Shown piece by piece: positions 1 to 7,348 of a DNA stretch of 15,478 nucleotides. This stretch comes from Pseudomonadota bacterium. Its GTDB lineage: Bacteria > Pseudomonadota > Alphaproteobacteria > Rhizobiales > Rhizobiaceae. Below the pieces are notes generated by a model. That model was given only the letters and a program-made list of their open reading frames with translations. It was not told where the DNA came from and searched no databases. The position numbers and the translations under genes were made by a program. The first letter of the stretch is position 1. The number at the start of each line of letters is the position of its first letter. The stretch spans positions 1 to 15,478 of the forward strand of contig JAEYRU010000263.1 in NCBI GenBank assembly GCA_023435335.1, in the 5' to 3' direction.

Positions 1-1169
1 AACCTGCGCCCTACGAACTCTTCATGGCGGTGCTGATGCCCACCTGGGCGCTGTTCGGCCTGAAGGTTTCCCGCACCATCGTGCCCATGGCGGCATTGCT
101 CATCCTCTTCGTCATCGGCGGCATGATCTCCATGACGCAGCTGAAGGAGCTGGGCGACATACCGCTCTACATCACCGTCACGCTCTTCCTGGCGCTGACC
201 GGCGTGTTCTTCGCCGCGGTTCTGGAGGCGCGGCCGGATCTCTACGGGCTGATCTTCTGGGCGTGGACCGCGGCGGCGGTGGCGACCGCCACGCTCGGCA
301 TCGCCGGGTATTTTGGCCTGTTTCCGGGCGGACTCTTCACGCTCTACGGACGCGCTGCGGGCGCCTTCAAGGACCCCAACGTCTTCGGACCATTCCTCGT
401 GCTGCCGGCGATGTTCATGCTGCAGCGAATACTGGCCGGCCGCAGCGCGGCGATGCCGCTCTACGTGGCGGTGCTGGTATTCCTGTCCGCGGGCGTGTTC
501 TTCTCCTTCTCGCGCGGCGCGTGGGGCCTTTACGCCTTCTCCGCGATATTCCTCGCCGGCGGGCTCTACCTGGGCAGCAGCAGCAACCTGTTTCGCCTGC
601 GAATCCTGGTGATTGGTATTGCGGCGATGGCGATGCTCGTCATCGCGATGGTCGTTGCGCTACAACTGCCGGGCGTCGCGGACGTCTTCTCCGAGCGTGC
701 GCAGCTGGCGCAGCCCTACGACACGGCCCGGCTCGGGCGTTTCGCGCGCTTCGTGATCGGGTTCCAGATGGCGATGGAGCACCCCCTGGGCATCGGGCCG
801 CTCGAGTTCGGGCAGATGCTCGGTGAGGATACGCACAATATCTGGCTCAAGGCCTTGCTGGATTATTCCTGGCTGGGCTTCGCTGCCTACCTGACTCTGA
901 TCGTGCTGACGCTTGCCGGCGGCTTCCGCATTCTCTTCCGGGACCGGCCATGGCAGCCCTGGCTGCTCACCGCCTATGTCGTCTTCGTCGGACACGTTCT
1001 CGTCGGCGCGGTCATCGATACAAATCACTGGCGTCATTTCTACCTGCTCCTCGGCATGATCTGGGGCGCAATGGCACTGGAGGCGCGCCGTCAGCGCGAG
1101 TCGGCGCGTGCGGCGGCTTCGGCCCCGTACACGTCGCGCGCACGTGACTTTGAATTGCAGTTGCATTAG
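1..1169 (+). CDS. O-antigen ligase/polymerase-like membrane protein (5' end outside window)
   Basis: The reading frame is open from the left edge (first full codon at 3, reading P-A-P-Y-E-L-F before the first Met at 24), so the true N-terminus probably lies outside. About 388 residues are visible. The protein is almost entirely hydrophobic, with roughly nine to ten membrane segments, a motif GAFKDPNVFGPFLVLP near residue 113 (counting from Met 24), a SRGAW motif near 163, and a late periplasmic-type loop ending in EDTHNIWLKALLDYSWLG near 268-285. These are hallmarks of the O-antigen ligase/polymerase (Wzy_C, WaaL-like) superfamily, which joins or polymerises lipid-linked sugars at the periplasmic face of the inner membrane. 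In rhizobia such proteins often sit in exopolysaccharide clusters. Ligase and polymerase cannot be told apart from sequence alone. A terminator follows 10 bases after the TAG stop. Confidence 0.75.
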   Translation, partial: PAPYELFMAVLMPTWALFGLKVSRTIVPMAALLILFVIGGMISMTQLKELGDIPLYITVTLFLALTGVFFAAVLEARPDLYGLIFWAWTAAAVATATLGIAGYFGLFPGGLFTLYGRAAGAFKDPNVFGPFLVLPAMFMLQRILAGRSAAMPLYVAVLVFLSAGVFFSFSRGAWGLYAFSAIFLAGGLYLGSSSNLFRLRILVIGIAAMAMLVIAMVVALQLPGVADVFSERAQLAQPYDTARLGRFARFVIGFQMAMEHPLGIGPLEFGQMLGEDTHNIWLKALLDYSWLGFAAYLTLIVLTLAGGFRILFRDRPWQPWLLTAYVVFVGHVLVGAVIDTNHWRHFYLLLGMIWGAMALEARRQRESARAAASAPYTSRARDFELQLH

Positions 1170-1178
1170 ACCCGCTAT

Positions 1179-1213
1179 ATCCGGAATAGCTAATACAAGG
1201 TCCGGATTTTTTT
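1179..1213 (+). terminator. Rho-independent terminator after the O-antigen ligase-like gene
   Basis: An inverted repeat ATCCGGA (1179-1185) and TCCGGAT (1201-1207) encloses a 15-base loop and runs directly into seven T residues (1207-1213). It starts 10 bases after the stop codon of the preceding gene. Each arm also contains the self-complementary hexamer TCCGGA, and the two hexamers are 21 bp apart, so an operator for the following MarR gene is an alternative reading. Confidence 0.55.
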
Positions 1214-1255
1214 CGAGCACCAAGACCTTTTTTTGAAACCCGAGTCTGGACGAAA

Positions 1256-1702
1256 GTGGCCGCCACCGATCCGATATCAGCGAACTCGCTGACCCAACTT
1301 CTGGAACGGGCGTCTCGCTCGATGCATTCGCTCGGCTATGCGGAAGGCCTGTATCCCGCCCAGTGGACCGCGCTGCGCTACTTCTCGAAGGCAGAAGACG
1401 GACGCCGCACGGCGAGTGAACTGGCACGCTTCCAGGGCCTCGCCACCGGTCCGGTGAGCCGCACCGTGCGAACACTAATCCTGAAGAAGCTGGTCGCCAA
1501 ATCCGAAGCGCAGCCGAGCGGCCGGGCGGAGCACTTGGAACTTACCCGCGCCGGCCGCGACATGCTGCTGCGCGACCCGATCAACGGCATCGTCCAGGCC
1601 GTGGACGGGCTTTCCGCCGAGGAACGCGACGCCCTGGCCGGCGCCCTGGAACAAGTAATCCGCGTGGCATCCACGACCTGGCCGGCGCAGCGCATCGACT
1701 GA
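1256..1702 (+). CDS. MarR-family transcriptional regulator
   Basis: This 148-residue protein has the size and layout of MarR regulators: an N-terminal helix, a winged helix-turn-helix at about residues 52-104 (TASELARFQGLATGPVSRTVRTL, then a wing with S-G-R and the typical LELTRAGRDML), and a C-terminal helix with LSAEERDALAGALEQV that forms the dimer interface in the family. It presumably acts as a dimeric cytoplasmic repressor or activator; the ligand is unknown. The start is GTG at 1256, preceded by a weak GGA-type ribosome site at 1248-1250; no in-frame ATG precedes the conserved part. It is flanked by a terminator upstream and by the stress-promoted ku gene downstream, so it seems to be transcribed alone. 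The target genes cannot be deduced. Confidence 0.8.
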   Translation: MAATDPISANSLTQLLERASRSMHSLGYAEGLYPAQWTALRYFSKAEDGRRTASELARFQGLATGPVSRTVRTLILKKLVAKSEAQPSGRAEHLELTRAGRDMLLRDPINGIVQAVDGLSAEERDALAGALEQVIRVASTTWPAQRID

Positions 1703-1773
1703 CATATTCCCGGCGCAGCCGATTTGCCTCACCGGTGATGCAGCCGGGAGCATGGACTGTAGCACGCTTGCCA

Positions 1774-1799
1774 GGAACAAAAGCCGCGGCGCGCCCGTT
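1774..1799 (+). promoter_or_regulatory. EcfG/RpoE2-type general stress promoter for ku (first copy)
   Basis: GGAAC at 1774-1778 is followed after exactly 17 bases by CGTT at 1796-1799, matching the known alphaproteobacterial EcfG consensus (GGAAC, 16-17 bases, CGTT). It lies about 28 bases before the ATG at 1827, leaving a short leader with a GGGG ribosome site at 1815-1818. The position also argues against the earlier in-frame ATG at 1752, which would lie upstream of the promoter. Confidence 0.75.
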
Positions 1800-1826
1800 G
1801 ACGTCGATCGTTGCGGGGTATTTCGC

Positions 1827-2633
1827 ATGGCGCCACGCCCATTCTGGAAAGGCTATCTGAAGCTCTCCCTCGTCACCTGCCCGGTGGCGATGACGCCGGC
1901 CACCACTGAAAACGAGAAGGTCCGCTTCCATACGCTCAATGCGAAGACCGGCAACCGCGTGTTGAGCCAATATGTGGACGCGGTCTCGGAGAAGGCGGTG
2001 GATGAGGATGACGAGGTCAAGGGCTACCAGCGTGGCGAGGACGACTACGTGATGCTGGAAGACGAGGAGATCGAGGCCGTCGCATTGGAGAGCACGCGCA
2101 CGATCGACATCGAAAGCTTCGTGCCGCGCGATAGCATCGAATGGATCTGGTACGACAAGCCGCACTATCTGACGCCCGACGACCCAGTCGGCGAGGAAGC
2201 GTTCTCCGTCATCCGGGATGCGATGGCCTCCACCGAGACGGTGGGGATTTCGCGGCTGGTGATGTATCGCCGCGAGCGCGCGGTCATGCTCGAGCCGCGG
2301 GACAAAGGCATCGTGCTGTGGACATTGCGCTACGGTGACGAGGTTCGCGACGAAAGCGGCTATTTCGGCGACATCAAGGATGGCAAGCCGGATTCCAAGC
2401 TCATGACGCTGGTCAAGAAGCTGATCGACGAGCGCACCACCGCCTGGGATCCCAAGATGGTTAACGACCCCGTCCAGGACCGGTTGCTCGACATCATCGC
2501 AGCCAAGAAGAAGGGCAGGAAGCGCCCCGCCAAAGCGAAGCCGGCGGCTGAAGAGGCGCCGAGCAACGTCATCAATATCATGGATGCCCTGCGCAAGAGC
2601 ATCGGCTCGGACGCCAAACGCAAGCGTAAATAG
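1827..2633 (+). CDS. ku: Ku-type NHEJ DNA end-binding protein, first copy
   Basis: Bacterial Ku proteins form ring-shaped dimers that thread onto double-strand break ends and recruit LigD. This 268-residue protein starts MAPRPFWKGYLKLSLVTCPV, the classic N-terminus of the family, and contains RFHTLN (33-38), VKGYQ (64-68) and YDKPHYL (109-115). The end carries VINIMDALRKSI (248-259), matching the C-terminal motif also present in the second Ku here and thought to contact LigD, followed by a short basic tail KRKRK. The start at ATG 1827 is chosen because the family N-terminus begins there, GGGG stands 8 bases upstream, and the stress promoter lies between it and the in-frame ATG at 1752. It faces the ku-ligD unit tail to tail with only 36 bases between stops. 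Identity as Ku is near certain; which numbered rhizobial paralogue it corresponds to is not clear. Confidence 0.93.
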   Translation: MAPRPFWKGYLKLSLVTCPVAMTPATTENEKVRFHTLNAKTGNRVLSQYVDAVSEKAVDEDDEVKGYQRGEDDYVMLEDEEIEAVALESTRTIDIESFVPRDSIEWIWYDKPHYLTPDDPVGEEAFSVIRDAMASTETVGISRLVMYRRERAVMLEPRDKGIVLWTLRYGDEVRDESGYFGDIKDGKPDSKLMTLVKKLIDERTTAWDPKMVNDPVQDRLLDIIAAKKKGRKRPAKAKPAAEEAPSNVINIMDALRKSIGSDAKRKRK

Positions 2634-2669
2634 AGGCTCAACGGCCGGCCGGCCCAGTCGGGCGTGGCG

Positions 2670-2978
2670 TCAGATGAGGCCGATCTCCATGTACCGGATA
2701 ACGACCCGTTCCTGATCAAACCGCATCTCGAGTTCGCGGCGCCGGGCCCGCCATTCGTCCGCGCGCAGGTCCTCAACCATCACCTCGAAGATTATGATAT
2801 CCTCTTCCGCAGCGATGGCGCCATCGGGCGCCCAGCGACCCTGGGCCGGCGCCTGTACGAAGGCGGTCACTCCCCCATACTGCCGTGCCAACTCATCCTT
2901 CAGGGTCTCGAACATGCCAGGTGCAAACGCGCGGCCATCATTGTCGGTCAGAGGCAGAAGGATCTGTACAAGCTGCAC
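2670..2978 (-). CDS. Conserved small protein of unknown function coupled to ligD
   Basis: A 102-residue protein is encoded from GTG (2978-2976), five bases after the ligD stop (2986-2984), so it is almost certainly co-translated with ligD. The frame runs open upstream for a long way, but that part is an out-of-frame shadow of ligD and lacks a plausible start; the family-like beginning is VQLVQILLPL. Predicted pattern: strand (QLVQILLPL), helix (GMFETLKDELARQYG), strand (VTAFVQAP), strand (EDIIIFEVMVEDL), long charged helix (DEWRARRRELEMRFDQ), strand (RVVIRYMEI), which would suit a small ferredoxin-like alpha/beta fold. There is no signal peptide, membrane segment or cysteine. I recognise no function. 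Location last in a ku-ligD operon suggests an accessory NHEJ role, but this is inference only. Confidence 0.75.
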   Translation of the reverse strand: MQLVQILLPLTDNDGRAFAPGMFETLKDELARQYGGVTAFVQAPAQGRWAPDGAIAAEEDIIIFEVMVEDLRADEWRARRRELEMRFDQERVVIRYMEIGLI

Positions 2979-2983
2979 GGACT

Positions 2984-5545
2984 TTACCTGCCTCGCTTGC
3001 TTCCCCGCCGAGGCGCTTCGGCCAGCGGTTTGGCAGCGGCGCGAAAGCCTTCCCACGGGTCCGCATCGAGCGCGGCCAGCCGCGTCGGGGTATTCTCCAC
3101 GTTGAAATAGTCCGGCCCAATTCCGGAATCGAGTTCCTCCCAGGCCAGCGGCATCGACACCGGGGCTCCGGGCCGGGCCCGCGTCGAATACGCCGCCACC
3201 GCCGTCATCCCGCGCTGGTTGCGCAGGTAGTCGACCAAGATCCTGCCGCGGCGCTTGGATTTGGCGATGGTCGAAACATATTTGTCCGGACTGTCGGCGG
3301 CCATGCTGTCCGCCAGCGCCTTCGTAAACGCCTTCACCGCGGGCCACTCGGCCTTGGGCTTCAGCGGCGCCACGACGTGCAGGCCCTTGCCGCCGGATGT
3401 CTTGATGAAGGCTGCAAGCCCGGCCTCCTCGAGGCGCTGGCGGATTTCCCGGGCCGCGGCGACGATGGCCTCCCAGGACACCCCTTCGCCCGGATCGAGG
3501 TCCATGACAATCATGTCCGGACGCTCCCAGTCGGCAACGGTCGATCCCCACGGGTGGATCTCCAGGACCGCGGCCTGGACAAGACCGATGAGGCCGTCGA
3601 GATCGTTGATCGCGATCAGGGGCGCATCCGCGCTGTCCTTGGGATCGGCCACCAGAACGATGTTCTTGTTGAGTCCTTTCCAGGCGTGCTTCTGAAAGAA
3701 TTGCTGGCCGGTTATGCCGCTCGGGCACCGCAAGAGCGCCAGCGGGCGGCCTACTATATGGGGGGCTATGTAGCGCCAGACGTCGGCGTAGTAATCGGCG
3801 AGCCCCTCCTTGGTGACGCCCGCTTCCGGCCAATAGACCCGGTCGGGATGGGTAAGCTGCACGGTCCGGCGCTGTGGCTTGTGCGCCGACGCCTTGCCTT
3901 TTGGAACTTCACGGACGACCTCGGCGGCCGGCTTGTCTTCGCGCAATCCGCGGAACGATGCGTGGCGCAGGTTTCCGTCGGCCGTCCAGGCGCGAAACTC
4001 GACCTCTGCGACCAGTTCGGGACGTACAAAACGCGCCTGGCGGGCTTCCTCGGCCGTGAGCTTGCCATTGAAGGGGCTGTCCGAAATCCGCATTCGGTCG
4101 AGCCGACTGTAAAGGTCCTCGGCGACGGCGGCGGAAAACCCAGTGCCGACGCGTCCCACATGCTCCAACCTGCCATCGGCATCATGGACGCCCAGGACCA
4201 GCGAGCCTATCGCCTTGCGCGACGTGGACGACGGCACGTAGCCGCCAATCACGAACTCCTGCCGGGCGGAGCATTTGGACTTGATCCAGGTCTTGCCGCG
4301 GCCGGACCGATACGGCGCATCCGCCTGCTTGGAGATGACGCCTTCCAGGCTGAGCCGGCAGGCATGCTGCAGGACCAGCCCGCCATTCTCCTCGAAGTGG
4401 CTGCTGTAGCGGATAGGCGCGATATCCGCGGCTACGATGCGCTCCAGCATCCGCTTGCGCTCGATCAGCGGCACGGCACGCAAATCGTAGCCGTCGAGAT
4501 GGAGCAGATCAAACACATAGAAGGCGAACCGGTCGGACTTGCTGGCGCTGAGGTCGGCCTGAAGGGCCGAGAAGTCAGAGGCCCCGGATCCGGTTTCGAC
4601 AACCAGTTCTCCGTCGATCAGAGCCTTGCCCAGCGGCAGCGCTTTCAGGGCAGCTACCACATCCTTGCCGAACTTCCTGGTCCAGTCGAGGCCGCTGCGC
4701 GTAAGGAGCTTCACGCGCCCAGCCTCTATGCGCGCCTGAAGCCGATAACCATCGAACTTGATCTCGTGGATCCAGCGGTCGCCATCCGGCGGCGTTGCGG
4801 CCAGGGTAGCAAGGGTCGGCTCCACGAAGTCCGGCAGCGGGGCCTTCTTGGCGCCCTTGAGGGCCGCGGGGTCCAGAGGTTCTGCCGCTTGTTCCGGCGC
4901 CGCAGCTTTTGCCTCCTTCCTCTTTCTTGTCCCTTTTTTCTTGCCGATCTTCCCAGTCTTCGACGACCAGCCAGGGGCCTCGTCCGCGACCTCGTCGATC
5001 ACTCGGCCTGTCTTTACCGATTCCGGCCGTTCCTCGAGTATGTCGGGCTCATCGGCGGTGCGAGCCGCCTCGTCGTCGCCCTTGATCAGCAGCCAGTTCT
5101 CGCGCTTCTCCGAACGCTTGCCCTTCATCCTGACCAGATGCCAGCGCCCCGAGAGCTTGGCGCCGACGAGTTCGAACTCGAGGTGGCCCTTGGCGTATGA
5201 CTTGTGTACGTCATGAACCGGCTCCCAGGTGCCGCGGTCCCACACAATGACCGTACCGCCCCCATATTCCCCCTTGGGAATCGTGCCTTCGAAGCCGCCG
5301 TATTCGAGCGGATGGTCCTCGACATGGACGGCGAGACGCTTCTCTCCAGGGACCAGACTGGGTCCTTTCGTGACCGCCCAGCTCTTGAGCACGCCATCCA
5401 TTTCCAGCCGCAGGTCGTAGTGCAGGCGCGTCGCGTCATGCTTCTGGATGACGAAGGAGTTGCCGGTCTTGCGCGCCTTCTTTCCCCTCGGTTCCGAGGT
5501 GGTACCGAAGTCGCGCTTCCGCCAGTATGCTTCGAGCCCCGCCAT
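2984..5545 (-). CDS. ligD: NHEJ DNA ligase LigD (phosphoesterase-ligase-polymerase)
   Basis: This 853-residue multifunctional enzyme trims, fills and seals DNA ends held by Ku. The 3'-phosphoesterase domain (about 1-160) keeps H36, H42, D44, R46, H78 and Y82, spaced as in Pseudomonas LigD. A lysine/alanine-rich linker (195-235) leads to the ATP-dependent ligase domain with the nucleophile K263 in EIKFDGYR, ELVVE (313-317), FDLLHLDGYDLR (345-356), EGVISK (401-406) and WIKSK (420-424), followed by an OB-fold region to about 540. The C-terminal primase-polymerase domain (about 560-840) has the metal-binding D682-L-D684, H723 in GGKGLHVV and D772 in ILVDYLRN, so all three activities should be intact. 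ATG 5545 lies two bases after the stop of the upstream ku (5550-5548), showing translational coupling. Domain order PE-Lig-Pol is usual for proteobacteria and differs from the mycobacterial order. Confidence 0.97.
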   Translation of the reverse strand: MAGLEAYWRKRDFGTTSEPRGKKARKTGNSFVIQKHDATRLHYDLRLEMDGVLKSWAVTKGPSLVPGEKRLAVHVEDHPLEYGGFEGTIPKGEYGGGTVIVWDRGTWEPVHDVHKSYAKGHLEFELVGAKLSGRWHLVRMKGKRSEKRENWLLIKGDDEAARTADEPDILEERPESVKTGRVIDEVADEAPGWSSKTGKIGKKKGTRKRKEAKAAAPEQAAEPLDPAALKGAKKAPLPDFVEPTLATLAATPPDGDRWIHEIKFDGYRLQARIEAGRVKLLTRSGLDWTRKFGKDVVAALKALPLGKALIDGELVVETGSGASDFSALQADLSASKSDRFAFYVFDLLHLDGYDLRAVPLIERKRMLERIVAADIAPIRYSSHFEENGGLVLQHACRLSLEGVISKQADAPYRSGRGKTWIKSKCSARQEFVIGGYVPSSTSRKAIGSLVLGVHDADGRLEHVGRVGTGFSAAVAEDLYSRLDRMRISDSPFNGKLTAEEARQARFVRPELVAEVEFRAWTADGNLRHASFRGLREDKPAAEVVREVPKGKASAHKPQRRTVQLTHPDRVYWPEAGVTKEGLADYYADVWRYIAPHIVGRPLALLRCPSGITGQQFFQKHAWKGLNKNIVLVADPKDSADAPLIAINDLDGLIGLVQAAVLEIHPWGSTVADWERPDMIVMDLDPGEGVSWEAIVAAAREIRQRLEEAGLAAFIKTSGGKGLHVVAPLKPKAEWPAVKAFTKALADSMAADSPDKYVSTIAKSKRRGRILVDYLRNQRGMTAVAAYSTRARPGAPVSMPLAWEELDSGIGPDYFNVENTPTRLAALDADPWEGFRAAAKPLAEAPRRGSKRGR

Positions 5546-5547
5546 GC

Positions 5548-6426
5548 TCAGCTCGCCTTACGCCTGGCTGGCGCGGCCTTCTCTTTCGCGGACTTTGCCT
5601 TCGCGGTCTTTGCTTTTGCCTTCGAGCGGGAACGCGTCGCCGGCTTCTTGCCCCCGACGCCGGCGCTCTCGCGCAGAGCCGCCATGAGGTCGATCACCTT
5701 GTCGCGCTTCGGCTGCTTCGGCGCCTCTATCTTCTTGCCCTCGAGCTTGGCCTTCACCAGTTCGGCGAGCGCCTCCTCGTAGCGGTCGTCGAACTTGGCA
5801 GGGTCGAACTTGCCGCGCTTGGTCTTGATGATGTGCTCCGCCAGCTCAAGCATCTCGCCCTTGATCCGGATATCCGGGACGTCGTCGAAGGCATCCTTTG
5901 CCGATCGCACCTCATAGTCGAAGTTCAGCGTCGTCGCGATCAGGCCGGAACCGTGCGCGCGGATCAGCACGGTGCGAACGCGGCGAAACAGCACCGTCTG
6001 GGCGAGCGCGGCGACATTCCTGGCGCGCATGCCTTCCCGGATCAGGGCGTAAGCCTCCTCGGCATGCCGATCCGCCGGGGCCAGATAATAGGGCTTGTCG
6101 AAATAGACGCTGTCGATATCCCCGCAGCCTATGAAGGCCGAAACAGCAAGGGTCTTGTCGCTCTCCGGAACGGCAGAGGCAATCTCGTCGGGATCAAGCA
6201 TTATGTGCTCGCCGGACCCGATCTCGTATCCCTTGACCTGTTCGTCGCGGTCTACGGGCTTGCCCGTCTCGCTATCCACAAACTGGCGTCGGACCCGATT
6301 TCCCGTGGCCCGATTGATGGTATGGAACGCGATCCGGTCAGAAGTGGAAGCAGCCGTATAAAGGGCGACCGGACAGCTGACTTCGGCGACCTTGAGGAAC
6401 CCTTTCCAGTTTGCTCTCGGCGCCAT
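5548..6426 (-). CDS. ku: Ku-type NHEJ DNA end-binding protein, second copy
   Basis: A 292-residue Ku homologue with MAPRANWKGFLKVAEVSCPV at the N-terminus, AFHTIN (33-38), VKGYE (64-68) and FDKPYYL (109-115). Residues 244-255 (VIDLMAALRESA) match the putative LigD-contact motif of the first Ku at the same relative place, but here it is followed by a 37-residue Lys/Ala/Arg-rich tail, which the first copy lacks; such basic tails bind DNA in other bacterial Ku proteins. The start at ATG 6426 is supported by AGGAG at 6438-6434, seven bases upstream, and by the family N-terminus; the frame is open further upstream but without Ku-like sequence. It is the first gene of a ku-ligD-small ORF unit, driven by its own stress-type promoter. 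The two Ku proteins are clearly diverged, so a heterodimer is possible. Confidence 0.95.
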   Translation of the reverse strand: MAPRANWKGFLKVAEVSCPVALYTAASTSDRIAFHTINRATGNRVRRQFVDSETGKPVDRDEQVKGYEIGSGEHIMLDPDEIASAVPESDKTLAVSAFIGCGDIDSVYFDKPYYLAPADRHAEEAYALIREGMRARNVAALAQTVLFRRVRTVLIRAHGSGLIATTLNFDYEVRSAKDAFDDVPDIRIKGEMLELAEHIIKTKRGKFDPAKFDDRYEEALAELVKAKLEGKKIEAPKQPKRDKVIDLMAALRESAGVGGKKPATRSRSKAKAKTAKAKSAKEKAAPARRKAS

Positions 6427-6454
6427 GCCTGGTCTCCTGCAACTACCGGACAGA

Positions 6455-6480
6455 AACGGCATCGAGATTGGCTTGGTTCC
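6455..6480 (-). promoter_or_regulatory. EcfG/RpoE2-type general stress promoter for ku-ligD-orf
   Basis: Read on the - strand, GGAAC (6480-6476), 17 bases, CGTT (6458-6455): the same sequence and spacing as in front of the other ku gene. The start codon at 6426 follows 28 bases further on, with AGGAG at 6438-6434. In both units the distance from CGTT to the ATG is nearly identical (27-28 bases). Confidence 0.75.
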
Positions 6481-6602
6481 GTCGCTGTTGATCTCCTGGG
6501 GTCCTCCCCGGCTGCTCCGCGGAAACGCCTCGGAACGAGCGTGCCAGCAACCGCGCAAACCGTCTCTCGACGTGAGATAGCCCGGCTCGCTGCCGGACAG
6601 GA

Positions 6603-7280
6603 TCAGGCCACGAACTCGGACTTGAGGACGAAGCGCAGGACCATTTCGACGACATGCCTGCGCAGCGTCTCCTGCCCGGCAGGGCCGTAGAGACGGTCGC
6701 CGAAGATACGCGCGAAGGTCGCACGGTTGGAGACGTTGAAAAAACTGAGGGCGCTGATCTGCCAATGCAGTTCCAGCGGCTCGATGTCATCGCGGAAGAT
6801 GCCCGCCTCGCGGCCGCGACTGCAGATGTGTGTAAGCTTCTCGATGACGCCGGCGTTCAGCCTGCCGATCAGGTCCGATTGTTCGAGGTAGGCGCCGTGA
6901 TGGATGTTCTCGATCATCACCAGGCGTATGAAGTCGGGGTTGCGACTGTGGTGGTCGAAAGTGAATTCGGCCAGCTTCGTCAGCGCCTCGGCGGGAGGCA
7001 GATGGTCGAGGTCCAGCTTCTGCTCGCCCTCGCGCACCTTGCGGTAGGCTTCCTCCAGCGCGCGGCGGTAGAGCCCGACCTTGTCGCCGAAATAGTAGTA
7101 GATCATCCGTTTGGAGGTGCGGGTCTTCGCAGCGATCTCATCAATGCGCGCGCCCGACAGGCCATTGGCCGCGAACTCGGCCATCGCCACGGCCAGTATG
7201 TTGGACTGCACACCGGCCGGATCCTGTTTCCAGCCGCCCCTTCCCGGCGCCCGCTCCGTGTCCAGTCCCAACTCGTCCAT
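6603..7280 (-). CDS. TetR-family regulator, probable repressor of the adjacent catabolic operon
   Basis: A 225-residue TetR regulator. The helix-turn-helix occupies about residues 24-68: AEFAANGLSGARIDEIAAKTRTSKRMIYYYFGDKVGLYRRALEEAYR, with the canonical YYYFGDK that ends the recognition region. The ligand-binding part contains FTFDHHSRNPDFIRLVMIENIHHGAYL and a C-terminal dimer helix. ATG 7280 is preceded by GGAAG at 7292-7288. The gene is divergent from the dehydrogenase-TRAP-aroQ-quiC operon, and the shared 167-base gap holds two copies of a dyad operator-like sequence, so local control of that operon (and of itself) is likely, with release by a pathway compound such as quinate, shikimate or dehydroshikimate. 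The ligand is an inference. Only 176 bases separate its stop from the ku start, which has its own promoter. Confidence 0.88.
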   Translation of the reverse strand: MDELGLDTERAPGRGGWKQDPAGVQSNILAVAMAEFAANGLSGARIDEIAAKTRTSKRMIYYYFGDKVGLYRRALEEAYRKVREGEQKLDLDHLPPAEALTKLAEFTFDHHSRNPDFIRLVMIENIHHGAYLEQSDLIGRLNAGVIEKLTHICSRGREAGIFRDDIEPLELHWQISALSFFNVSNRATFARIFGDRLYGPAGQETLRRHVVEMVLRFVLKSEFVA

Positions 7281-7316
7281 GATTCAGCTTCCGACTCCGC
7301 TGGCGCACTCCTACAC

Positions 7317-7337
7317 GAATTAACCGCCCGGTTCAAA
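7317..7337. promoter_or_regulatory. Putative TetR operator, copy 1
   Basis: GAATTAAC, six bases, GTTCAAA (7317-7337). The same 8+7 bases with a different six-base centre recur at 7348-7368. The copy lies nearer to the tetR start codon (37 bases upstream of it). Its core AACCG-CC-CGGTT is also dyad-symmetric. Confidence 0.6.
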
Positions 7338-7342
7338 ATGCT

Positions 7343-7348
7343 TGACTG
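7343..7348 (+). promoter_or_regulatory. Possible -35 element of the catabolic operon
   Basis: TTGACT sits between and overlapping the two operator copies and resembles a housekeeping sigma -35 box, so operator occupancy would block it. No convincing -10 hexamer was found 16-18 bases downstream, so this is tentative. Confidence 0.25.

Noticed and set aside
1752..1826. Earlier ATG that would extend the first Ku by 25 residues
   Set aside because: It lies upstream of the GGAAC-CGTT promoter, has no good ribosome site, and the added residues are unlike the family N-terminus.
2634..2669. GC-rich palindromic stretch (GCCGGCCGGC) between the convergent ku and orf genes as a bidirectional terminator
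   Set aside because: Short self-complementary run without T or A tracts on either side; not distinguishable from background.
2885..5200. A 771-codon open frame on the + strand
   Set aside because: It is antisense to ligD, has an Arg/Gly/Pro-rich composition with no recognisable domain, and arises from the GC-rich third codon positions of the real gene.
6582..6596. CCGGC/GCCGG hairpin after the tetR stop as a terminator
   Set aside because: Only five base pairs and no T-run in the reading direction; common by chance in GC-rich DNA.
7317..7337. LysR-type PcaQ site (ATAACC-N4-GGTTAA-like) within operator copy 1
   Set aside because: TTAACC-GCCC-GGTTCA is similar, but the second copy lacks the C-N4-G core while keeping the outer arms, and the local regulator is TetR-type, so a TetR operator fits better.
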